Source: Cherax quadricarinatus (lineage: Eukaryota > Arthropoda > Malacostraca > Decapoda > Parastacidae). Taken from it: a stretch of 64,000 nucleotides of DNA. The DNA is taken from positions 22,816,345 through 22,880,344 of the forward strand of contig NC_091323.1 in the NCBI RefSeq assembly GCF_038502225.1, read 5' to 3'. A model generated the notes under the pieces. The model was not told the DNA's origin. It searched no databases and worked only from the letters and a program-made list of their open reading frames with translations. Both the position numbers and the translations under genes were made by a program. Positions 9,770 to 20,862 of the stretch are shown one piece after another; the first letter of the stretch is position 1; every line of letters begins with the position of its first letter.

Positions 9770-10655
9770 TCGTTGTCCTTCTACTTCCTCATGGTCCTTC
9801 TACTTCCTCATGGTCCTTCTACTTCCTCATGGTCCTTCTACTTCCTCATGGTCCTTCTACTTCCTCATGGTCCTTCTACTTCCTCATGGTCCTTCTACTT
9901 CCTCATGGTCCTTCTACTTCCTCATGGTCCTTCTACTTCCTCATGGTCCTTCTACTTCCTCATGGTCCTTCTACTTCCTCATGGTCCTTCTACTTCCTCA
10001 TGGTTCTTCTACTTCCTCATGGTCCTTCTACTTCCTCATGGTCCTTCTACTTCCTCACGGTTCTTCTACTTCCTCATGGTCCTTCTACTTCCTCATGGTC
10101 CTTCTACTTCCTCATGGTCCTTCTACTTCCTCATGGTTCTTCTACTTCCTCATGGTCCTTCTACTTCCTCATGGTCCTTCTACTTCCTCATGGTCCTTCT
10201 ACTTCCTCATGGTCCTTCTACTTCCTCATGGTTCTTCTACTTCCTCATGGTCCTTCTACTTCCTCATGGTCCTTCTACTTCCTCATGGTCCTTCTACTTC
10301 CTCATGGTCCTTCTACTTCCTCATGGTCCTTCTACTTCCTCATGGTTCTTCTACTTCCTCATGGTTCTTCTACTTCCTCATGGTTCTTCTACTTCCTCAT
10401 GGTCCTTCTACTTCCTCATGGTCCTTCTACTTCCTCATGGTTCTTCTACTTCCTCATGGTTCTTCTACTTCCTCATGGTCCTTCTACTTCCTCATGGTCC
10501 TTCTACTTCCTCATTGTCCTTCTACTTCCTCATGGTTCTTCTACTTCCTCATGGTTCTTCTACTTCCTCATGGTCCTTCTACTTCCTCATGGTCCTTCTA
10601 CTTCCTCATGGTCCTTCTACTTCCTCATGGTCCTTCTACTTCCTCGTGGTCCTAC
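9770..10655 (+). repeat. 19-bp minisatellite array, about 46 copies
   Basis: Head-to-tail 19-bp unit CCTTCTACTTCCTCATGGT with very few variants, mainly C/T at position 2 (GGTCC versus GGTTC) and isolated A/C or G/T changes. The unit has no stop codon in any forward phase and 19 is not a multiple of 3, so all three forward frames stay open for about 300 codons each; these are artefacts. Units decay at the right edge (10640-10700). Confidence 0.97.
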
Positions 10656-10659
10656 TTCC

Positions 10660-10954
10660 TCACAGACCTTCTACTCTCTCCTGGCTCGTTTTCCTGCTAG
10701 ACCTTCTAATATCAAGAATGAATAATAATGCTTAATGTCATAAGAACACAGAAGCTACAGAAGATCTATAACTCACTAGGATAACATGAACGTAAATAAG
10801 CACATATAACCCAGCAACTTGCAGTGTAAACAGACTGAAGTTGTGGTAGCCCGGCTTAGCCTTCCTTCCTTCCTTCTGCCAGTATAGTCATTCTCTTCAA
10901 CACTATGTGCTTGATTGTTCACCTACTGAGAAATATAGAGATGAACAATTCGGT

Positions 10955-10957
<3 letters not shown>
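10660..10957. other. Unassigned sequence
   Basis: No gene. A CATAAGAACACAGAAG segment at 10739 resembles a decapod dispersed repeat I recall, but it is too short to assign. Confidence 0.35.

Positions 10958-11042
<85 letters not shown>
10958..11042. repeat. (TA)n microsatellite
   Basis: About 42 TA dinucleotides. Confidence 0.97.
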
Positions 11043-11046
<4 letters not shown>

Positions 11047-11160
11047 TTACTGGGGACCCTTATCCTCAGAGAAGACAATAAACGTACCTCAGAGAAAACT
11101 CAAGGTTCTCCCCGGAGCTGTTTGAACATTTTCTTCTCCTACCACCCCCTATAATTTATA
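11043..11160 (+). mobile_element. LINE-D 3' tail fragment
   Basis: CTGGGGACCC..CCTCAGAGAA, ACGTACCTCAGAGAAAACTC and CCGGAGCTGTTTGAACATTT match, in order, the sequence after the RNase H remnant at 34420-34545 (CTGGGGACCCACAGCCTCGG, CTGGAGCTCTTGGAGTG). So this is an isolated 3' end of the same element family. Confidence 0.6.
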
Positions 11161-11237
11161 TATGTACTTTATTAACATACATAATACATTGATCGAAAAC
11201 ACAAAGCTGAGTACACTGGTACAATATATCAAAGGTT

Positions 11238-11395
11238 ATGAAACTCCTCCAGCTCCTCCGAAGCCGGACGCGAACCCAGTATGCAGCATGCATTTCCCCT
11301 CTGGATGGCCACGCTGAGGCGCTGGAACATGAAAGTGGCTGCCCTTGGGTCCCTGGTGGTGTCGACGAGTCTGCAACCCAGTTCAAGGAAATATA
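11238..11395 (-). pseudogene. C-terminal fragment of an RLE-type LINE polyprotein
   Basis: On the minus strand it reads ELGCRLVDTTRDPRAATFMF then QRLSVAIQRGN, aligning with the terminal part of the remnant at 11702-13066 and with the fragment at 6222-6408. The 5' edge is cut exactly where hairpin element F1 copy 2 begins (11399). Short dead fragment. Confidence 0.75.
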
Positions 11396-11398
11396 TAA

Positions 11399-11548
11399 AT
11401 GCAAAACAACCACTGTGAAAAAATAGTGAAATTCCAAGCGCTTTCGTGACTTCTTACATTATCAAGGAATTATATAGTTCCTTGATAATGTGAGAAGTCA
11501 CGAAAACGCTTAGAATTTCACTATTTTTTCACAGTGGTTGTTTTGCAT
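11399..11548. mobile_element. Hairpin element F1, copy 2 (near-perfect inverted repeat)
   Basis: Arms of about 70 bp around an 8-bp loop (TTATATAG). The left arm begins ATGCAAAACAACCACTGTGA and the right arm ends in its complement. Key segments: CCAAGCGCTTTCGTGACTTC and ACATTATCAAGGAA. Only a few mismatches separate the arms. No coding capacity; class unknown (fold-back or MITE-like). Flanking AT...TCACCTGTTTACTGTGATC also occurs beside the other two copies. Confidence 0.88.
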
Positions 11549-11576
11549 ATTCTGATATCACCTGTTTACTGTGATC

Positions 11577-13235
<1,659 letters not shown>

Positions 13236-13373
13236 TGAAAAGATGGGGTAGTAGGGGAAGTGGAGTATTGAAATGGCTTCAGGAAGAAATCCAGATATTC
13301 TTCCTTGAATTCAAGCCTTTTTATCAACTTCTCCGAGGCTATGGGTCCCACAATTTACACCAGAGGTGACTCA

Positions 13374-13815
13374 AGAAATCGTAATGACACGATTGCAAAT
13401 AAACCATACCCCCGGCCGGGATTGAACCCGCGGTCATAGAGTCTCAAAACTCCAGCCCGTCGCGTTAGCCACTAGACCAGCTAGCCACAATAAGATTCAT
13501 CCAACTAGGTATATTTCTACACCATAGGAAAGTTAGCACAGGCACCTCTGTGACCACAAATGCAAGTTTTTACAGACGAATCTCCAGCTAGAGTTCGTCA
13601 CGGCCACGCTAGCTGGAGATTCGTCTGTAAAAACTTGCATTTGTGGTCACAGAGGTGCCTGTGCTAACTTTCCTATGGTGTAGAAATATACCTAGTTGGA
13701 TGAATCTTATTGTGGCTAGCTGGTCTAGTGGCTAACGCGACTGGCTGGAGTTTTGAGACTCTATGACCGCGGGTTCAATCCCGGCCGGGGGTATGGTTTA
13801 CACCAGAGGTATCAA
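13374..13815. mobile_element. Near-perfect long palindrome with tRNA-like arm ends
   Basis: Arms 13401-13591 and 13609-13799, about 191 bp each, around a 17-bp spacer; I see a single substitution between the arms (CCCGTCGCG versus the complement of CGCGACTGG). At the outer end of each arm, reading inward to outward on the right arm, are TAGCTGGTCTAGTGGCTAAC (A-box-like) and, about 40 bp later, GGGTTCAATCCC (B-box-like). These would be outward-facing RNA polymerase III promoters on both arms. No acceptor stem pairs, so it is not a tRNA gene. One-armed relatives: 3325-3550 and 20748-20860. Confidence 0.9.
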
Positions 13816-13817
13816 AG

Positions 13818-14110
13818 TGTCTCCTAGCTCGGTTCGTAGCACACTCAGCTCACACACTGAGGCCCTTGGTTCCATCCCTGGTAAGGGAGGAAACATTGGG
13901 CATGTTTCCTTAAAACACCTGCTGCCCCTGTTCACCTAGCAGTAAAATAGGTACCTGGGTGTTAGTCGACTGTTGTGGGTCGCATCTTAAGGACAAAACT
14001 GATCTAGTTTGCCCGATATGCTCTGCATAACGAGGGGTTTTCTATATGGTATGCCACTGATGTTAGCTATAGTCTGTATAGGCTGTAACATGTACTTATA
14101 GAAATAAAGA
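13818..14110 (+). mobile_element. tRNA-derived SINE-T, copy 2
   Basis: Best preserved copy. Head: TCGTAGCACACTCAGCTCAC and GGTTCCATCCCTGG (A- and B-box-like). Body: GTTCACCTAGCAGTAAAATA, GGTACCTGGGTGTTAGTCGA, GGGTCGCATCTTAAGGACAA, TTTGCCCGATATGCTCTGCA, ending TGTACTTATAGAAATAAAGA then (ATT)n. It directly follows the palindrome. Confidence 0.85.
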
Positions 14111-14112
14111 TT

Positions 14113-14114
14113 AC

Positions 14115-14175
<61 letters not shown>
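14113..14175 (+). repeat. (ATT)n tract at SINE-T 3' end
   Basis: About 20 ATT units joined to the SINE-T end. Confidence 0.95.
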
Positions 14176-14176
<1 letters not shown>

Positions 14177-14472
14177 GACATCTGGAGCAAACAACGATAA
14201 TTTGCTGGTAATATATGAAAATATAAGTTTGTAAGCTTATGTCTTTGCTGTATCATGCAGCTGAACAGATGCTTCGGCTGCATGATTTATAAAATCCGTT
14301 TCGTTCCTTCTCTTCCGTTCTGCAGTAGTCTTGTCCCTCCTCCTTTCACTCCCCTCTTCTTCTCCCCTCTGACCGTATTGGTAGGGCCAGACGTCAGCAA
14401 TCTTGTTTTGGTGTCGGCTGGTGTTTTTTACCTCTCGCTCGTGTTGGTCTGCGGGGCGAGCCTGCAGCCAGG

Positions 14473-14474
<2 letters not shown>
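14176..14474. other. Unassigned sequence
   Basis: No element or gene recognised; T/C-rich around 14300-14380. Confidence 0.4.

Positions 14475-14519
<45 letters not shown>
14475..14519. repeat. (GA)n microsatellite
   Basis: About 22 GA dinucleotides. Confidence 0.96.
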
Positions 14520-14522
<3 letters not shown>

Positions 14523-14734
14523 GGCGGTAGGAATAAGCAAGTACGCTTTATTCAGGTAAATACACAGATGTTTTTACCGACTTGTGTTTTGAACCTCTGC
14601 GATGTTTGTACTAAGCACGTCGTGATTATTACAGGTGTTTGCAGCGTTGAATGACCTGCCATATGGAGTTGAGATTAATTTTTATGTTAAGTATTGATCA
14701 TAAAACATATTGTACGTAAATAGTATACAATACT

Positions 14735-14840
14735 GACAAGACGAAGAATTTGACACATGTTGCCAACAAAGTCACTGGATGGCGAAACGTCTACAAATAA
14801 AGATACCCAGATGTTGCACATGTGTCTAATTCTTCACAAT
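14735..14840 (+). mobile_element. SINE-like element with CGAAACG core, copy 1
   Basis: Contains CACTGGATGGCGAAACGTCT, AAATAAAGATACCCAGATGT and TGCACATGTGTCTAATTCTT. The same order appears at 18670-18760. The GGCGAAACGT core followed by AATAAAGATACCCA looks like a conserved SINE core plus 3' tail; the head is not clear here. Confidence 0.6.
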
Positions 14841-14914
14841 ACATATTACACTGTGGTCAGTTATTCATCTGTTATCTACGATAACCTGACGAAGCTCGGT
14901 AGTACTGTTTACTT

Positions 14915-15095
14915 CCAGAGGGAGGAGAAAGGGAAGACGAGGAGGGAGAGTGATGTGAGAAGGGGAGGGAGAAGATAATAGGTGGAAAAGAAAGGGAGAA
15001 AGAAAGAATGTTGTGAGCAAAGAGGAGGAATAAGGGGGAGAGGGGAGAAAGTGAGGGAAGAAAATAAAGAGAGAGAAAGAGATGATAATGGAGGA
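14915..15095. repeat. GA-rich purine tract
   Basis: Imperfect GGA/GAAA/GAGA purine tract without a fixed unit. Complementary open frames (Ser/Leu/Pro/Phe-rich) are composition artefacts. Confidence 0.85.
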
Positions 15096-15449
15096 GGATG
15101 CTCTCTCTGTCCAGAAAAGTGTTCTTCCTTCTCTCCTTCTTCGTGTCCTCCGCATCTGTGACCCTTCAATTTCTTGACTCTACGCAGCTTCCTCTCTCAC
15201 ATAGGTTATCTTCCCGATTTCATAACCTCAATCATCTCTTGTGCTAAACGGACTTTGTTCTCTCCCAAACTCCTGTGAAATCTCCTGTTCTCTGCCTTCC
15301 CATCATTCCCAGCCTCGACAGCCCCAACAACGCCTTCTGTCCTCTAGTTATCACACTTGTTTCTCCTCCAACTAAGACACCGCAGAAATTTAGTGTCCTG
15401 CTTTTGTTCACTGATGTATCCAGTGTATGTCTTCGATTAGTGAAGCGAG

Positions 15450-15481
<32 letters not shown>
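15450..15481. repeat. (CT)n microsatellite
   Basis: About 15 CT dinucleotides, at the 5' edge of SINE-T copy 3. Confidence 0.95.
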
Positions 15482-15483
<2 letters not shown>

Positions 15484-15760
15484 GGGCTTAAAGAACGCAA
15501 AAGATATGCTCGTGGTTCGATCCCCTGCACGAGAGGAAACATTTGGCGACGTTGTATTTCTTTTACACACTTGCTGTCCCTGTTCTCCTAACAGCAAGTA
15601 GGTACCTTGATATTAGCTGATTGGTGTGGGTCGCATCCTGGGGACAGTATTAACCTAATTTGCCCGAAATGCTCTGCATTTTCGGGCATGTCAGCTAGGT
15701 CTGTTTAAGCTTGTAGCAATGTATGTACTTGTAGAAATTTATTATTATTATTATTATTAA
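15482..15760 (+). mobile_element. tRNA-derived SINE-T, copy 3
   Basis: B-box-like GGTTCGATCCCCTGC at 15512, then GTAGGTACCTTGATATTAGC, GTGGGTCGCATCCTGGGGAC, TTTGCCCGAAATGCTCTGCA and TGTACTTGTAGAAATTTATT followed by a short (ATT)n. The A-box half is replaced by (CT)n, so the head is truncated. Confidence 0.8.
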
Positions 15761-16011
15761 AAGATAGAGAAGAGACGGGAGATGAGACAGCCTGAGATGT
15801 TCTCTCCCAGCATCCAATCATCATCATCTAAGACTGTTGTTTGACTGTCTCTAATCACTTCTACCGACGCATTTCATTTTTCTTCATTCTTTTCTTTTCA
15901 TCTTCGCTTGCTTACTTCTCCTTTTTTTTGTTTAACTTTGTTTAATTTGTCTGTCAGGAAACTCCATAATAAAGTCTGTTATTATGGCAAAAACACATTT
16001 CGCAGATAATT

Positions 16012-16805
16012 TTTTTCTTTTTACACAGGGTTTGACAAGGTTAAGGATTCCTAGCTTTATTGACAAGCTATTTACAGGTTAAGGATTCCTAACTTTATTG
16101 GCAAGCTAAGAGCTGTTACCTACATCAGCTCATTTGAAAGCATTTTTATTGTTATGAGACATACAAGTAGGGAACAGTATGAAGTTGGAGCCATCTGTGG
16201 GCCAGCATTTTCATTTGATCAACTGACTTTATCTCGTTGACATCATTATGCTGAACGAAAGTGTTCCATACTCGAGTTATCCTGGGTATATATGATCTCA
16301 GATGGAGTGATGTTCTGGAGAAGGGTACAGCCAGAGTGAAGTTGCTGCTTTCTGCCCGTCTTGTGGCATAAAAGCTTGTTTCACGCTGTCCTCGAAGTGG
16401 ATTCAAGTGTGGTACTTTGACAATATTGGCCTTGTACATAACAGTAAGGCCACCCACATCCTTCCTGTGTTGAAGGCTCTGCTGAAATGACAGATCTATC
16501 CAGGATGGGTCCAGGCGAGAGATGAGACGTCTTGCTCTGTTCTCTACTCTGTCAAGCAGTCGCAGATGAGAGAGGGGGCAGGCAAACCATGAAAGTGGAG
16601 CATACTCAAGGTGTGAGCGTACTTGTGCCTCGTACAGGATCTTGCAACCCCTACTGTCAAGCAGATGCGAGATACGGCGAAGTGCTGTAAGCTTCCTGGC
16701 TGCCTTGTTTGCAAGATTTACAACATGGTTCTTCATGGTCAGTTTGGAGTCAAATTTCACCCCAAGGATATCAAATTCTTCTTCGTCGGCTTTCTTGTGT
16801 GTAAA
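16012..16805 (-). pseudogene. LINE-C 3' part (RT C-terminus), copy 1
   Basis: Minus-strand frame from about 16805 to 16152 encodes the end of a Jockey/CR1-like RT: ILGVKFDSKLTMKNHV, KAARKLTALRRISHLLDSRG, YEAQVRSHLEYAPLSWFACP, LLDRVENRARRLISRLDP, LQHRKDVGGLTVMYKANIVK, TRRAESSNFTLAVPFSRTS. The frame is unbroken for over 200 codons but lacks the catalytic core, being 5'-truncated into a 22-bp tandem array. The 3' UTR (16012-16150) contains ACACAGGGTTTGACAAGG on the plus strand and an internal duplication of AGGTTAAGGATTCCTA. A second copy lies at 55690-56075. Confidence 0.85.
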
Positions 16806-17012
16806 ACACCTGCCAGAGAAGTGAAAAACACCTGCCAGAGAAGTGAAAAACACCTGCCAGAGAAGTGAAAAAACACCTGCCAGAGAAGTGAAAAAGCACC
16901 TGCCAGAGAAGTTAAAAACACCTGCCAGAGAAATGAAAAAACACCTGCCAGAGAAGTGAAAAAAATTTGCCAAAGAATAAAACACCCATCAAAGAGGGAA
17001 AAAAACACCCGC
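16806..17012 (-). repeat. 22-bp tandem repeat, about 9 copies
   Basis: Unit CACCTGCCAGAGAAGTGAAA plus two A residues, with A-run length variation and decay at the right end (CACCCATCAAAGAGGG). The LINE-C frame reads into it and acquires a spurious N-terminal FSGRCFFTSLAGVF repeat. The LINE-C truncation point is at its left edge. Confidence 0.93.
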
Positions 17013-17124
17013 CAAAGAAAACTGAACTTCACTGTAAAGGAGCATGAAAAATCACTAAATTAAGGTTGCCTGAGACTACTATTAGATTTCGACAGTGAAA
17101 TCTAAGGTTACGCCTCATGTGTTT

Positions 17125-17668
17125 ACAGTATCGCCCATCATCTGGAAGCTAGCGCAAGAGCGCTTCCATCCTCTGGACGGTAGCGCAAGAGCGCTTCCAT
17201 CCTCTGGACGGTAGCACAAGACCGCTTCCATCCTCTGGAAGCTAGCGCAAGAGCGCTTCCATCCTCTGGAAGCTAGCGCAAGAGCGCTTCCATCCTCTGG
17301 AAGCTAGCGCAAGAGCGCTTCCATCCTCTGGACGGTAGCGCAAGAGCATATCCAGCCTCTGGACGGTAGCGCAAGAGCATATCCAGCCTCTGGTCGGTAG
17401 CGCAAGAGCGCATCCATCCTCTGGACGGTAGCGAAAAAGCGCATGCATCCTCTGGACGGTAGCGAAAAAGCACATCTATCCTCTGGACGGTAGAGCAAGA
17501 GCGCATTTATCCTTTGGACGGCAGAGCAAGAGCTCATTCATCCTCTGGACCTTAGCGAAAGAGCGCATCCATCCTCTGGACGGTAGCAAAAAAGTACATC
17601 CATCTTCTGGACACTCGCACAAGAGCATATCCATCCTCTGAACGGTAGCGCAAGAACACATGGATACA
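17125..17668 (-). repeat. 31-bp minisatellite, about 17 copies
   Basis: Unit centred on GCGCAAGAGCGC...CATCCTCTGGACGGTA, with GAAGCTA/GACGGTA alternatives and progressive divergence toward the right. Because 31 is 1 mod 3, three minus-strand frames run open; not genes. Confidence 0.95.
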
Positions 17669-17954
17669 GAAAAGGTCTGGGAAATAGACCTCAAAAACGA
17701 TTAACGGGAGTACTCCTGGATTTACATCTGCTATTGTCTTATCTGTTGTATCTATTGTTGGGATTTTCACTTTCCCGTTGAGAGACCAAAAGGAACTCCA
17801 TCTGTGCAGGTAAGTCGCCACTTTTTCTTAGGGGGGAACTGTTACCTAATGTCTACTTCCTCTATGCTTTAGTATGGGAGTCCTCTGATATTTTCTTCCT
17901 TCGGTGGTGACAATGAGAGACCTACAGGTGCTGTTTTTCTCGTGTTAGTAATTA

Positions 17955-18120
17955 TGGTAGAATTACCGACAAAATGTTAGGTAAATGGACACAGATGCAG
18001 CTAATGTGACATTTTATTGTGGCAACGTTTCGCTCCTTAGGAGCTTTGTCAAGCCTCTGGAGAGAGAAACTTTGACACAGTAAAATGTCACATTAGTTGC
18101 ATCTGTGTCCATTTGCTAAT
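17955..18120. mobile_element. Hairpin element F2, copy 1
   Basis: Inverted repeat with arms of about 50 bp: left at 17982-18030 (AAATGGACACAGATGCAGCT, AATGTGACATTTTATTGTG) and right at about 18067-18116 (its complement with few changes). The loop includes GCAACGTTTCGCTCC, the complement of the GGAGCGAAACGTT core motif. Preceded by GTAGAATTACCGAC.AAATGTTAGG, as in copy 2. Confidence 0.82.
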
Positions 18121-18599
18121 CTTGTGTGGCTTAAGAGCAGAAATTGAAGGTCAGATGATTACCAGAAGTTGTTGTGTTGTTTGGAATTGATGTCCCGCTT
18201 AGTTTAGATTGATAATCTCCAGAACTTGAGATTTCTGATCACCAAGTTCATTTCCTTTGCTTCGGTAAATGTTGTGAGATGAGAGGGCAGAGAATACCCT
18301 CAGTCCATCCATTGGTATCGTCTGGTGTTCATCCTTTATGAAGTTACTAGGTAATTACCCGACCCTGGAGTACTGTAGACTTCTAAGCCATTAAATCTAT
18401 ATATATACAATTATCCTCATATAGGTATTAGCACTAGTGTTACAATGATTTGTATGCTCACCGAACGGAAGGCTCATTACTATTTCGACAGTCATTTATA
18501 ATGGCCTGATATTCTCAAACTACAAAATTACCATAGGTGACCAGTGAACATCAGATCGGTGTGGCCCTAGATATTGAAAATGCCAAACCTCACTGGTCT
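18121..18599. other. Unassigned sequence
   Basis: Nothing recognised; no tandem structure or credible frame. Confidence 0.4.
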
Positions 18600-18762
18600 G
18601 TAAATTAATCGACTATATCGACTCAAGGCTGAGGGACTGATTACCTCAAACTCCTGTTCTTCACCATTCTCCTTTGTATGGACTAATGAAGCCACTGTGT
18701 GGCGAAACGTTTCCTCAATAAAGATACCCAAGTGTTGCACATGTGTCTAATTTATCAACTTG
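18600..18762 (+). mobile_element. SINE-like element with CGAAACG core, copy 2
   Basis: Contains GACTCAAGGCTGAGGGACTG, CTTTGTATGGACTAATGAAG, CCACTGTGTGGCGAAACGTT and TCAATAAAGATACCCAAGTG then TTGCACATGTGTCTAATTTA. The 3' half matches 14757-14833. I recall this as a very common decapod element. Confidence 0.7.
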
Positions 18763-19164
18763 TCGGTTCTCTGAGGCATTTATCTACACTCACTGGTCTC
18801 GTAGTTGTGAGAGGCAGGAGAGTCCTGTGACGCTTGCTTCAGAAAATCTTTATCGAGGAGCGTCGTGCTGCAGGACGCTCATGGAGTGTATACATTTACT
18901 TTCCCGTGTGCTGGGCACTTTTATTAATCACGTTTTTTTCAAAGATTTTGATGCATAACGAGAGAGTTAATATTACAAGAAATATGAGAGATTAAAATAA
19001 AGCTGAATTATCGTGAATGCCACAACAATAAGAACTCATTCTGTGGAAAGAGTATGAAGGAAATTTTCAGTGAAAGGCATCTGAAAATCATACACAATGT
19101 ACTGTTAAAGAAAAAGTAAGAGAAGTATATAAAAAGGGGGCAAACACAGACAGTGAAATTGTAA
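18763..19164. other. Unassigned sequence
   Basis: A-rich on the right; an open frame at 18743-18958 of 71 codons has no recognisable features. Confidence 0.4.
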
Positions 19165-19292
19165 TAATGTCGGTAGAATTACCGATAATATGTTAGGTAT
19201 AACTAATGCGACATTATATTGTGTCAAGCCGTTAGGTAACGGCTTGACACAATAAAACATCGCATTAGTTGCATTGATTTACCTAACAGTAG
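19165..19292. mobile_element. Hairpin element F2, copy 2
   Basis: Starts GTAGAATTACCGATAATATG as in copy 1; arms TAACTAATGCGACATTATAT.GTGTCAAGCCGTTA and complement around a 4-bp GGTA centre, outer arms TGTTAGGT / ACCTAACA. Shorter loop than copy 1. Confidence 0.82.
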
Positions 19293-19877
19293 AAACAGTA
19301 ATTAAGAAAAAAGAAATTCCTTACATGCTCAGTCATCTCACAAAATATATTAGCAGAGGCTGCAGCTGACAGTGACCATTAGCTATAGCAGCTTCCTCAG
19401 GTCATTAAAATACGTAAAGAAGTCGAACGTAAATCAACTGGTCGAGATGAACTACACCAGTCAAGGCTAGCTTTAAATATCACAGCTCCGTTGACACAAA
19501 GATGGGAAATCTTTCTGCATTTGCAGTCAACCATTCTCCAAAGTCTCTTTCTGTGACCCTAACTGACTTGTTACACCAACTTGATGGCTCCTAAGTCAAC
19601 TTAGATTCAACTTGCTAGCTCCTAAGTTCACCCTTTGCACTCATTCGCTTTGCAGATAGCTCTCAGCCTTGTAGTGCTTTATGACCCGTATGGGTTTGGC
19701 ACATTTTATGAATATGATAATTACGAGGCCAACTTCATAAATATTACAGAATAATATGCTTCAACGTGGAAAATATGCTTCAAAGTATTGAAATATATTG
19801 AAATACAAAGAAATGCAGTTTAACTACCAGCTTAAATATAGTAAATAAGCCTTAGAATGTTGATTTGCAATGACCTC
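19293..19877. other. Unassigned sequence
   Basis: No gene or repeat recognised. Contains short local duplications such as CAACTTAGATTCAACTTGCTAGCTCCTAAG. Confidence 0.4.
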
Positions 19878-20590
19878 AACAGCAGTGTGTGTCTAGCCAG
19901 GAGTAACATGTATAACAGCAGGCAGTGTGTCTAGCCAGGAGTAACATGATAACAGCAGGCAGTGTGTCTAGCCACAGGTAACATGATAACAGCAGGCAGT
20001 GTGTGTCTAGCCACGAGAAACATGGATAACAGCAGGCAGTGTGTCTAGCACGAGAAACATGGATAACAGCAGGGTGTGTGTCTAGCACGAGAAACATGGA
20101 TAACAGCAGGGAGTGTGTCTAGCACGAGAAACATGGATAACAGCAGGGAATGTGTCTAGCACGAGAAACATGGATAACAGCAGGGAGTGTGTCTAGCACG
20201 AGAAACATGGATAACAGCAGGGAGTGTGTCTAGCACGAGAAACATGGATAACAGCAGGGAGTGTGTCTAGCCACGAGGAACATGAAGAACAGCAGGCAGT
20301 GTGTCTAGCCACGAGAAAATGGATAACAAGCAGTGTGTGTCTAGCCACGAGTAACATGGATAACAGCAGGGTGTGTGTCTAGCCACGAGTAACATGGATA
20401 ACAACAGGGTGTGTCTAGCCACGAGTAACATAGATAACAGCAGGGTGTGTGTCTAGCCACGAGTAACATAGATAACAGCAGGGTGTGTGTGTAGCCACGA
20501 GGAACATGGATAACAGCAGGGTGTGCCTAGCCACAAGTAACATGGATAACAACGGGCAGTGTGCGTCTAGCCATGAGATAAATAACAGGC
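19878..20590 (+). repeat. Minisatellite with about 37-bp unit, about 19 copies
   Basis: Unit built from GATAACAGCAGG.(A)GTGTGTCTAGC.(CA)CGAGAAACATG; lengths vary from roughly 30 to 37 bp through small indels in the GTGTGT and CCACGAG parts. Homogeneous in the centre (20040-20270), degenerate at both sides. Confidence 0.93.
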
Positions 20591-20747
20591 AAGGTTTCGC
20601 AGCAAGGAATTAAGTGTTCAAACCTTCAGAAATAATACCAAGACAATAATGTTTTTTTCAGGCCACACCTTGAAACTGTAGCTTAACTTCAATAAACAAA
20701 TTACATAAGAGACAAAATAGTGTAAATGAAATCATTAACGTACGAAC

Positions 20748-20862
20748 AAATGACTCACGAAATCGTAATAACACGATTGCAAACAAAACACGGAACGGGT
20801 GGGGGTTGAACCCATGGCGAGTGAGTCGTAAAACTCTTGGAGTTTTACGACTCACTCGCCAG
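20748..20862. repeat. Short palindrome and tRNA-like arm abutting a satellite
   Basis: ATGACTCACGAAATCGTAAT and CACGATTGCAAACAAA (also at 3530 and 13371) lead into GGGGGTTGAACCCATGG, the complement of a B-box-like GGTTCAACCCCC. Then GGCGAGTGAGTCGTAAAACTC is followed after TTG by its perfect complement, ending at CTCGCC (20861). The right arm then turns into the 28-bp satellite, so the palindrome is cut at the satellite boundary. Confidence 0.8.

Noticed and set aside
9708..10735. Three overlapping forward frames of about 300-330 codons (Ser/Leu/Phe/His-rich)
   Set aside because: Translations of the 19-bp array; the unit contains no stop in any phase, so open length says nothing about coding.
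13700..13799. tRNA gene at the palindrome arm
   Set aside because: A- and B-box-like sequences are present but no acceptor or anticodon stem pairs; same in the other tRNA-like elements.
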